From contig JAIQDT010000172.1 in NCBI GenBank assembly GCA_021521415.1, positions 2,314,501 to 2,378,500 of the forward strand: a stretch of DNA of 64,000 bases. The letters are read 5' to 3'. Shown here in pieces: positions 55,616-64,000 of this stretch (positions within the stretch are counted from its first letter, which is position 1; each line of letters begins with the position of its first letter). A program made the translations under genes and the position numbers. Source of the DNA: Bidens hawaiensis. Lineage: Eukaryota; Streptophyta; Magnoliopsida; Asterales; Asteraceae. The notes under the pieces were generated by a model. The model saw only the letters and a list, made by a program, of their open reading frames with translations. It did no database searches and was not told the DNA's origin.

Positions 55616-57997
55616 TGTAACAACTCGGGTTTTCCGATCATTAAATAATACTCATTATTCGACCCGTTTTCATTTACGGGTAATTTGAATCTACAAAGCA
55701 ATTCGTTTACGAGTTAATAATCTATTATTTATTTTATTTAATTAATAATCTAAAAGAAACTTTCAATTATATACGGTTTACACCCTTAACTTGAGTTTTA
55801 ATCATTGTGTTTCCATTCTTAAAGTTTAAGGACTAAATTTGCAAAATTTGTTATGTAAAATATTATAACTCTTTTACCCATATCCAAACCAGGACCCGAA
55901 CCCGTATCTATGTTTAATCGAGACCCGTCTTGATTTATTGCACCATTATCTTCGTAGTATAGTTGGAAATAATCATTTCAAACCGTATATCTTGCCAAAA
56001 CAAACTCACCGACGCGAGCAATTAGGAAACAAGATCGCACATAACGCGTTTTAAGTTCGTTTTTGCACTGTCAACATTATTTAGGTATTATACTACCTAG
56101 GGTTATTTAAAATTCAATTAAACACCACCACACCTTCGTTATGACCGAACGATCAAAACCCCTAAACTATATTACACTGATTTTGGCCGTAGACCCTCAG
56201 TTCGTCATGTTCTGGCCATTGGTTGTTCATCTCGCCGTCCGTATTCAATTCGTCATCTTTGAAGGTAATTAAACTATTAAAGATGTTTGTTTTAGATCAC
56301 AAATAAAAAACCCTAACTCTAATTACACAAACTTTGAGCAGATCCATCAATTGAGTTTCTAGAGTATATACTTAATTTTGGGGGAAATTTTCGTGTACAG
56401 TATATATTTATTTGTTTGTGTTTGGTTATCATCTAAACACGTAGAGCAGTGGGTGGTGCTTGCGTGTGTTGGGCTATGCCGGCCACATGCCCGGGTTCGA
56501 ACCCGGCAGTGGCCGAATTTGGCCAGTTATTTATGTTGTTTTTATTTTGTTATTATTTAGTTATTTAAAGGTTTATTATAATTTAGCAAATATAAAATAA
56601 CTAATATTTTATTAAAACCGACATCTAGAAGTTATGTATCTTGTCAAATCTTGTTTACGTATGTGTGTGTGTGTATATATATATGTATGTATGTGTATTA
56701 AAGTATATATATATATTTTATAATAATATATGACCGTTACTTGAATATAACCCAACACTTTTAACTTACGTTTCCTTGTCATTGAACGTCCTTACAAACT
56801 CGTCATATGTTTGTATATATATATATATTATATTAATTTTTAACGATAATATAATAAACATATTAAACACGCTAAATAAAACTTTTCTTTAAAGCTTTGT
56901 TGAAGATTCAAAGCATATTTTTATTTACACATTGTTATTATAATTTATTTAATTATATTTATTTTATTTTAAACCATGTTTATAATTGACATAATTTATT
57001 TATTTAAATTGTTTAATTTAGTTATATACTTAACAAGTATAAATTTGCTGGTATTTTATAATTAATAAAAACAATGATCCCTTTAGACGAATGATAGCAA
57101 TACATTGTTTTCGCAATAACAATAACAAATAGAAATCATAACTCAAATCCATAATATTATAATCCCAAACATAACTCAAATCACATCGCAATCTTAATTC
57201 ATTAAATCATGCTATATCTTTTATAATTAATTTGTATTATATTATTTAATTAGGAATCCTTGACGGTAATCCCGAAGGGGTTCATCATCCTCACTTGATC
57301 CTTTGTTCACCCGTTCAGGTGAGTAATCACTCCCCTTTTTACTTATTTTAAATATTTTGGGGACATATGCGTATCGTGTCATATTTACGTATTATCTAGT
57401 ATTTAAAAATCGCAACTGCTTAATCCTTGTGTGTATATCAGTTTATGCCTAACTTGCTATTTGCTTAGTTGCTATATTTGAACCGCATTCGGAGAGGTCC
57501 AACATATTTTCAGTCTAGTATGATCATACGACCGTCGTAGTGGCCGGCGTCCGACACCTCATTTTGGTAACCAATGCCCATTCGCATGGCAACGGTTTAG
57601 CCCTTTCTTTATGATTGATTGTTTGTGTATGTGTTATGGTTTAAATGTTTATTCTCACGGGAACAGTTTACATCTTTATTTATTATATATTATTACTGTT
57701 GTGTCTTAAACTGGTGTTTTACGCACTCAAGATGTGTTGTTAACAAAAATATATTTTATACGCATTTGCAGGTTATCAGCTTGTTTGTTTAGCAAGATGA
57801 AGATCACGTAGAGATGCTTTTTAGAACTTAATTAATCATTGTTGTAATTTCGTTATACTTTATGTACTTAACTGTAATTGTTTTATTTGAAATTATTAAA
57901 TAGATATTGAAACTTATAATGTTGCATAATAGTATCCTTGAGAGCTGTGATAATCAGTTCACGCCCCGGCATTTCCGCCGTAGGTTGGGGTGTGACA
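55616..57997 (+). repeat. 5' LTR of gypsy element C, 2382 bp
   Basis: Starts TGTAACAACTCGGGTTTTCC, ends GGTTGGGGTGTGACA, followed by a primer site. The start is confirmed by the break in LTR D. Contains the 57316-57540 segment shared with the remnant at 22774. The 3' LTR is not in the window. A tRNA-like insert lies at 56442-56540. Small ORFs are not genes. Confidence 0.85.
56442..56540 (+). mobile_element. tRNA-like / SINE-like insert in LTR C
   Basis: TAGAGCAGTGG resembles a polymerase III A box, and 41 bases later GGTTCGAACCC is a perfect B box (56494-56504) inside CCGGGTTCGAACCCGG. A T-rich tail follows (TTGTTTTTATTTTG), as in plant tRNA-derived SINEs. The cloverleaf of a true tRNA cannot be drawn. 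Boundaries are approximate. Confidence 0.5.
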
Positions 57998-58012
57998 GAT
58001 TGGTATCAGAGC
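57998..58012 (+). promoter_or_regulatory. Primer binding site of gypsy element C
   Basis: GATTGGTATCAGAGC follows the LTR; TGGTATCAGAGC complements initiator tRNA-Met. Confidence 0.93.
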
Positions 58013-58880
58013 TGAAGGTTTAAGATAGGTCGTTAGTGGAGGCTTAGTAACATGCTTAGGAACCCCATACGTGCTTATTTGTTTACCTGATGTGTTCTAT
58101 TTGATTGTTTACAGCTTACATAATTACTTGTTAGATTAAATACTTATTAACTGCTTAGCTAATTGCTTATTTTATTGTCGTGCACACACACACAACTCCG
58201 AAGCTATGCTTCACGTTCAAAATATTTTATGACTCCGAGACTTCATCTCATACTCAAAATATTTTTTTATAACTCTGAGGCTATGCCTCAACCTCAAAAT
58301 ATTCCAATTTAATTTTATTAAATTGCGTTTTATTGTCGGAAATTTTCTTGAGAATTTCCTAGCTTCGTATATACTCTTTTTCGCTTAGAACGAGTGTGAC
58401 AAGATTCCCCGCCATTGTGGGAATTGTCATATAACCGACACTTTAAGCGTTTAACATAAACGGCTAAACGGTTACACCCTTTATTGTGTTTTATTATTTT
58501 TTAAAAATGTCTAGTCGGGTGTAAAACCCATGGGACGCCATGGACACGCCAACTGTACATTTGCACAATTTGTTATATTTGCGATATTTTGTTGGAATAT
58601 TGTCATCCGTGGTGATACACGAGATGTTTCAACTACTTGTGCTTGAGTTCGTTTATTCGTTATTTAGTTTGATCGGTCAAATCGCCATGTAACGTGTTGG
58701 AATTTCGTATGCCCGAGACACTTATTTAGATTAATGTGGCTAACTGTGCTTGATCCAAGTCGGGTCATACCCAATAACGAGCTAGATAGACACCGGATTG
58801 TATTTGTTTAAGATATGATCTTTAAACGAATACCGAACACAAAGTTTAGGAAATCGGTTTTTCTGAAAAATTGCACTTGA
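58013..58880 (+). other. Leader of gypsy element C, with three hairpin repeats
   Basis: No ORF with a domain. Three units at 58194-58305, 37-40 bases apart, carry GAAGC-TAT-GCTTC (58200-58212), GAGAC-TTC-ATCTC (58237-58249) and GAGGC-TAT-GCCTC (58277-58289), each followed by CAAAATATT. The GTGATACACGA motif near 58611 matches element B (17992). The element is cut by the third Copia element. Confidence 0.65.
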
Positions 58881-59100
58881 AAGATTAAAATAAATAATTT
58901 GGATTATTTATTTATTTAATTATTTAATTGGTTAAATAATTAAGAAAAGATTATAAAATAGTTTTATAATAGTGTAGGCTAGTTTTATATATATATATAT
59001 ATATATAAATGAAACAAAAAAAAAAAAAAAAAAAAAAAAAAACAAGAGAGAGTGTGGCCGGTTGGGTGGGACCCACCACCACCCCAACAAACCAATATTG
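58881..59100. other. AT-rich junction with (TA)n and poly-A
   Basis: (TA)n at about 58987-59007 and A-rich run at 59013-59042, then a G-rich segment. It belongs either to element C or to U3 of the Copia element; I cannot decide. Confidence 0.4.
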
Positions 59101-59572
59101 TGTTGTGACTCTTGGACATTTTTTTTGATATAAACACCCACTAGCTACACATGCAAACTGGTCTTGTCTTTCAAATTGAAGTGCAATAAAAAACTCTCCT
59201 CTCTCCCTCTCCCTAAGGTTCGGCCGAAACAAGGAAAGGAAGGAGGGCTCGGGTGGTCGGTTTCTCGTGTTCTCGTCCTAACACTCGTCCGGTGTTGCTC
59301 GTGGGTATCACCTCTTGAGGCATCCTACTCTTGGAGGCTAGCCCATCTTCCTCTTCATATCATCCTACTCTTTTGAGGTAAAAGAGTTATTATATTTTAC
59401 ATATTGTTAGCCTATTGTTCTTGTAGATTGATCCTATTTCGGGTTTTAGCCTTGTTACATATTGGTATGTTTCATAAAATTAACAATAGGTTGTAAATAT
59501 TATCATGCTTCCGTTGCTAGATTAGTGAAAATGTTTCAACTAATACTCTAAAATAGATGCTAAAACCCAACA

Positions 59573-59588
59573 ATTGGCATCAAGAGCC
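59573..59588 (+). promoter_or_regulatory. Primer binding site of Copia element 3
   Basis: ATTGGCATCAAGAGCC follows ...CCCAACA. It resembles the initiator-Met site ATTGGTATCAGAGCC with one substitution and one extra base. Confidence 0.65.
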
Positions 59589-61240
59589 GGTTACAAGGAC
59601 ATAGGTTTACTTTTAGTTTTTCCCCTTTGGTTTTATAAAATTAACATGCATGAGATTTTATAAAACCCAAGATCTTAACATATGGATGTTAAAGTTCAAA
59701 AAAAAAAAAAAAAAAAAAAAATTTGTTTTTTGGCCAAATGGGCCGAAACCCATTTGGGCCGTGAGGTTAAAATGGGCCGAAGCCCTTTGGGCCGGCGTTT
59801 TTTTTTAATTGGGCCGAAGCCCAATAACTTTTGTTGGGCCGAAGCCCAATAACAACCGTGAGGGGTTTTTTTTTAGTCTTTAAATATATATTTGGATATG
59901 TATTTATTTGTAAGTTAGTCCCCAAACCGAGCCTAGACCGATGTGGATGTTGTGATTGTGTGTTGTGATTTATCTATATTATTACTCATTTGGAATGTAA
60001 TAGTAATTATGGCTTGTATTTATTTTTACAAATGGTTGTAATAGTAAATAGGTTGTTTGTAATTTTCTTTATTTTAGACCAAATGTATTAGGATATATTT
60101 GTTGTAAATTGAAGAATTACAAGATTTTGGTGGATTGGGCCTATTGGGCTTATTTGGGTTAATTGGGCCTCACAAGCCGATTTGGGATTCAAAGCCCATT
60201 AAAGCCCAAATTTACCTTTTAGGCCCAAGGAAGCTTATGGAAGTCCAAGGCCCACTAAAAAGCCCAAGTTGAAATCACAACAAATTAAAGAGGAGACACT
60301 TGTAGCATTGGATGCAAGATCAAGTGGGAGCATATCACTCATCCTTGTGTCATGTTATGTCCCTTAGGATAAGACTAGGACACACACTTGTTTCGGCCAA
60401 CAAGTGTGGTCCGCTTAGAGGCTCGTGTTTATGGTTGACCTTATGGTGTTTGTATGCTTGTTTGATTGTGTTTGAATGGTAGATATAGGATATCAATCCG
60501 TCACATAGATCTTATAAAACAAACATATAAAATGGGTTCTAATAATTATTGGTAATTGACGTGACACGTAGTATTTATAAAATAATTAAATAGCCGTCTC
60601 ACGCCTATAATAAAAATGGTTTTATTATAATTAGAACCGGTGAAAATCGTTTTCATTTAACCATGTTACTAAATGCATGTTAGAACATGGTAAATAAGTT
60701 TCCTAAATCTAGAATATTGGAAAACTTAAAATCCCTTTTTCTTAATTACCAAGGAAACAAGTCTAAACACCATCCTTTTGTATAACACTTAACGTATTAG
60801 GGAACTTTAAATGGGATAAAGGTCACCTAACCATTTCAAGCAAACTAATATACTTAGGGTAATATTAACATATTTGTGGGATAAAGGTCACCTAACCACT
60901 TGTATGTTAATCTTACATGTTTATGCAAGTAGGACGACTTGAATTGGAAACCATGTGATAAAGGTCACCTAAGCATGGGATCCAATGGTGTTGATGGGAT
61001 AAACATGCCAACACGAAATAAGGATTTCGAATGGTCCCATACCTCTAGAAGTTGCAAAGGGTTGCAATTGTCAAGGTTGACTACCTTGTTAAATCAAATG
61101 ACGGGATAAAGGTCACCTAACCGAAATTTGATTTATCGTTGGATTCTAGAATTTAATTATTATTTAAAATGTGGTATAAAAGGGTATTAATAATTAAAAT
61201 TGTTTATAATACTAAAATAGAACTTTGTTAAATTTTGTAG
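59589..61240 (+). other. Leader of Copia element 3
   Basis: No coding domain. 59720-59860 holds inverted TTGGGCCGAAGCCCAA words (at least three). 60120-60270 has many GCCCA/TGGGC words. A 20-base iteron is repeated four times at 60813-61122. The leader is long for a Copia element. Confidence 0.7.
60813..61122 (+). repeat. Four iterons GGGATAAAGGTCACCTAACC
   Basis: Copies at 60813-60832, 60878-60897, 60955-60974 (two mismatches) and 61103-61122; the others are exact. Spacing 65, 77 and 148 bases. They contain the near-palindrome GGTCACC. A partial GATGGGATAAAC is at 60993. Confidence 0.92.
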
Positions 61241-64000
61241 ATGGCCGCTAACAATGCAAACACCTCTACCCATAACACCCGTAACCTATCCTTAAGAACC
61301 ATCCTTGAAAAGGATCGTCTAAACCATAATAACTTTATGGATTGGTATCGCAACTTGAGAATAGTTCTCAAGCAAGAAGAGATATCATATGTCTTAGACG
61401 ATCCCATTCCCGACGAGCCTAACGTGGAAGATGAGGAGGCTTATAACGATTGGGTCACGTACACCAAAGATTCGGTACAAGCCTCTTGCCTCATGTTAGC
61501 AACTATGATTCCCGAAATCCAAAAGGATTTCGAGCATCATGGGGCATACGACATGATAACTCAATTGAAGGAAATGTTCCTTCAACAAGCTAGAGCGGAA
61601 CGTTTCGAAACGGTTCGAGCGTTTCATGCATGTCGTATGGAGGAAACCCAAAGCGTCTCATCTTATGTCCTAAAGATGAAAAGCTACATTGAAAAGCTTA
61701 ATAGGTTGAATTGTCCCGTGTCTAATGAGTTGGCTACGGATTTGATCCTCAACTCATTAACCAAAAGGTTTGAAACTTTTGTCATGAATTATAACATGAA
61801 TGGATGGGACAAAAGCATTGGTGAGCTTCACGCAATGCTAAGAACGGCCGAAGCGGGAATGGGTAAAAGGGTTTTACCCGTTCTAACAATCAATGAAGGC
61901 AAAAGGGGACATAACTTCAACCCCAAAGCAAGTGTTGCTAAGGGCAAGGGCCACGTCCAAGGAAAGGGAAAGAGGAAAGCCATCACGCCCTACAAACCGA
62001 AGGAAAAGAAGCAAAAGGTTGCGACGCAAGATCCATGCTTTGAGTGTGGAGAGATAGGTCATTGGAAAAGGAATTGTCCGACCTATCTCAAAGCGTTAAA
62101 AGATAAGAGGGATGCGGAGCAAACCTCAGGTATTATCTTTACTATATATGTTGAACTAAATGTTATTTCTTCAAATACATGGGTACTTGATACCGGATGT
62201 GGAACTCACATTTGCAATTTGTTGCAGGGGTTCAAAAGAAGTAAGCAACTCAACAAAGGGGACATTAGTCTCTTTATGGGCAATGGAGCAAGAGTTGAAG
62301 TCCAAGCTCAAGGAGACTACATGTTAAAGCTTCCAAGTGGTTTGGAAGTAATTTTGAAAAATGTTTTGTATGCTCCTAAGTTAAGGAGAAACATTATTTC
62401 CGTGTCCCTTTTAAAACAATGTGGCTTTGATCTTAAGTTTATTGATTATGATATTCATGTTTTGATGAATGGCATATTTTACTTTAAAGCTATACCCATG
62501 AATGGTATATATGAAATAGATCAAAGTGGTATGTCACATAGTAGTTCAATGTATAATGTCAACACCAAGAAACTCAAGAAGGACTTGGGTGATTCCTATC
62601 TTTGGCATTGTCGCCTTGGACATATAAGCAAGAATCGCATGCAAACTCTTCGCAAGAGTGGTATTCTAGAAACCAATGAGTTTGATTCATTTGATGTATG
62701 TGAATCTTGTTTACAAGGCAAAATGACAAAGCAACCCTTTAATAAAACTTTTGAAAGGTCAAAAGAATTATTAGGTATCATACATTCGGATGTATGTGGT
62801 CCTTTTAGACCAATGACTAGGAATGGTGAAAGATACTTCATTACCTTTATTGACGATTATAGTCGATATGGTTATGTGTACTTAATGAAACACAAAGATG
62901 AAGCTTTTGAAATGTTCAAAGACTTCAAAGCTGAAGTAGAAAGACAACTCAAAACAACAATCAAAGTACTTCGTAGTGATAGAGGAGGAGAATATCTAAG
63001 TGGTGTTTTTCAAGATCATCTTAAGAGTTGTGGAATTATTTCACAACTTACTCCACCTGGAACACCACAACATAATGGTGTGTCTGAAAGGAGAAATCGT
63101 ACCCTATTAGATATGGTTCGATCAATGATGGCTAGAAGCACTTTACCTCTATCATTTTGGGGCTATGCTTTACTTTCCGCTGTTCGCATATTGAATATGG
63201 CTCCAACCAAGAAAGTGGAGAAGACACCTTTTGAAGTATGGCATGGAAAGGCTCCATCGCTATCATTCTTAAAAGTTTGGGGTTGTGAAGCTTATGTAAA
63301 GCAATACACCCCAAACAAATTAGAAGTCCGATCCACTAAGTGTATCTTTATAGGTTATCCTAAAGATGATTTAGGATATTACTTTTACGATCCTAGTGAG
63401 CAAAATGTTATTATTGCTCGAAAGGGTAAGTTCTTGGAAACTAAGTTCCTTGAGGAAGGAACTAATAGTAGAACAGTGAAATTTGATGAGGATCAAGAAT
63501 CACAAGATGATACACAATTGGTTGATACTAGCACTCAACAAGAGGTTGTTGAAAGTGATCAAGTGGTTGATCAAAACACACAAAACGTTCGCAGATCTGG
63601 TAGAATTAGCAATCCACCTGAAAAATATGGATTTTTTGTAGAAGGTTGCTACGTGGTAGATTCGGATGAACCGACCACATACCGTGATGCAATGTCCAAG
63701 AATGATTGTGACAAATGGCTTGAAGCCATGAATGTTGAGATGCAATCCATGTATGACAACCGAGTTTGGGAATTGGTTGAACCACCACTCAACTCCAAAG
63801 CTGTTGGAAGTAAGTGGGTTTTCAAAAGGAAAACTGATATGCATGGAAACTTGGATACTTATAAAGCAAGACTTGTAGCTAAGGGTTTCACTCAAACTCA
63901 AGGGGTTGATTATGATGAAACTTTTTCGCCTGTGGCAATGCTTAAGTCTATTAGGATATTATTTGCCATAGCTGCACATTATGATTATGAAATCTGGCAA
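61241..64000 (+). CDS. Copia gag-pol polyprotein, intact to the window edge
   Basis: From the ATG at 61241 there are 920 codons without a stop; the gene continues past the window. Gag occupies about residues 1-260 (FMDWYRNLRIVL, then SYVLKMKSYIEKL). The CCHC knuckle CFECGEIGHWKRNC is at 266-279. The protease shows WVLDTGCGTHIC (Asp near 317). LWHCRLGH and CESC form the pre-integrase zinc site. The integrase core has Asp in HSDVCGPF (about 515), Asp in RSDRGGEY (about 579) and Glu in NGVSERRNR (about 616). RT starts near 826 (WLEAMNVEMQ) and reaches RLVAKGFTQTQGVDY. All visible catalytic residues are present, so this copy may be active. Confidence 0.93.
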   Translation, partial: MAANNANTSTHNTRNLSLRTILEKDRLNHNNFMDWYRNLRIVLKQEEISYVLDDPIPDEPNVEDEEAYNDWVTYTKDSVQASCLMLATMIPEIQKDFEHHGAYDMITQLKEMFLQQARAERFETVRAFHACRMEETQSVSSYVLKMKSYIEKLNRLNCPVSNELATDLILNSLTKRFETFVMNYNMNGWDKSIGELHAMLRTAEAGMGKRVLPVLTINEGKRGHNFNPKASVAKGKGHVQGKGKRKAITPYKPKEKKQKVATQDPCFECGEIGHWKRNCPTYLKALKDKRDAEQTSGIIFTIYVELNVISSNTWVLDTGCGTHICNLLQGFKRSKQLNKGDISLFMGNGARVEVQAQGDYMLKLPSGLEVILKNVLYAPKLRRNIISVSLLKQCGFDLKFIDYDIHVLMNGIFYFKAIPMNGIYEIDQSGMSHSSSMYNVNTKKLKKDLGDSYLWHCRLGHISKNRMQTLRKSGILETNEFDSFDVCESCLQGKMTKQPFNKTFERSKELLGIIHSDVCGPFRPMTRNGERYFITFIDDYSRYGYVYLMKHKDEAFEMFKDFKAEVERQLKTTIKVLRSDRGGEYLSGVFQDHLKSCGIISQLTPPGTPQHNGVSERRNRTLLDMVRSMMARSTLPLSFWGYALLSAVRILNMAPTKKVEKTPFEVWHGKAPSLSFLKVWGCEAYVKQYTPNKLEVRSTKCIFIGYPKDDLGYYFYDPSEQNVIIARKGKFLETKFLEEGTNSRTVKFDEDQESQDDTQLVDTSTQQEVVESDQVVDQNTQNVRRSGRISNPPEKYGFFVEGCYVVDSDEPTTYRDAMSKNDCDKWLEAMNVEMQSMYDNRVWELVEPPLNSKAVGSKWVFKRKTDMHGNLDTYKARLVAKGFTQTQGVDYDETFSPVAMLKSIRILFAIAAHYDYEIWQ

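Larger units (their letters stand above)
59101..64000 (+). mobile_element. Copia element 3, 5' part (continues beyond the window)
   Basis: LTR end, primer site, a 1.65-kb leader and a single gag-pol frame that is open to the last base. The start is provisional: TGTTG at 59101 pairs with CAACA at the LTR end (59568-59572), giving a 472-bp LTR with a TATA-like GATATAAAC at 59127, but U3 would then be very short. Lineage is Copia; not Sirevirus, since gag is compact and has one zinc knuckle. Confidence 0.75.

Noticed and set aside
56442..56515. A functional tRNA gene
   Set aside because: Only the A-box-like and B-box words fit; acceptor and anticodon stems do not form, and there is a T-rich tail as in SINEs.
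58932..59232. Minus-strand ORFs with poly-Phe
   Set aside because: Translations of the poly-A run and (TA)n at 58987-59042.

Overview
The window is a plant nuclear repeat region with no host gene I could defend. It is AT-rich and filled with nested LTR retrotransposons, solo or broken LTRs, inverted-repeat (foldback/MITE-like) elements and microsatellites. The mix (Sirevirus-like Copia with an envelope-like ORF, Tat-type Ty3/gypsy, gypsy LTRs of 2-3 kb) suggests a eudicot with a large genome. Asteraceae is my best guess, by inference only, because no marker gene is present.

Layout. 1-2000: AT-rich flank with a 119-bp tandem duplication and a TACCCG-rich repeat. 2001-14098: complete Sirevirus-like Copia element on +, with 417-bp LTRs differing at 3 sites, gag, pol, a 2-kb spacer, an envelope-like gene and polypurine tracts. 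14099-23261: decayed flank, gypsy LTR end with primer site (to 17112), two opposed Copia fragments (19131-21950), another gypsy LTR remnant. 23262-30783: a second Sirevirus-like element on -, with a perfect ATACA target duplication. It keeps only the envelope-like gene, which is split by a 2981-bp solo LTR with its own perfect GAACT duplication. 30784-39872: degenerate minisatellites, a foldback element, a 0.3-kb tandem duplication and two further inverted-repeat elements. 39873-53710: Tat-type gypsy element on - (gag, protease, RT, two RNase H, integrase). Between integrase and 3' LTR it carries two tandem, four-exon genes in antisense. 53711-58900: broken and nested gypsy LTRs. About 59101-64000: a third Copia element on +, whose gag-pol frame is open for 920 codons to the window edge.

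How the parts fit. In both Sirevirus-like elements a short palindrome lies just upstream of the LTR TATA box, and its half-sites recur in clusters in the non-coding leader or spacer. The palindrome sequence differs between the elements (GGCGAAGTT/AACTTCGCC versus CCGAGAAC/GTTCTCGG) but the layout is the same. In element 1 a 26-bp perfect copy sits 16 bp upstream of a TATA box in the pol-env spacer. In both elements the envelope-like ATG sits in the same splice-acceptor-like context, GCAGATATGGCT. Together this points to a promoter-linked repeat system and separate expression of the envelope-like gene.

The Tat element is the other highlight. Its two antisense genes share exon number, intron phases (1,1,0), promoter-like upstream sequence and a domain of the 'putative gypsy type transposon' family, so a whole intron-containing gene was duplicated inside a retroelement. 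All coordinates, mismatch counts and ages come from reading by eye; the ages also assume a literature substitution rate.
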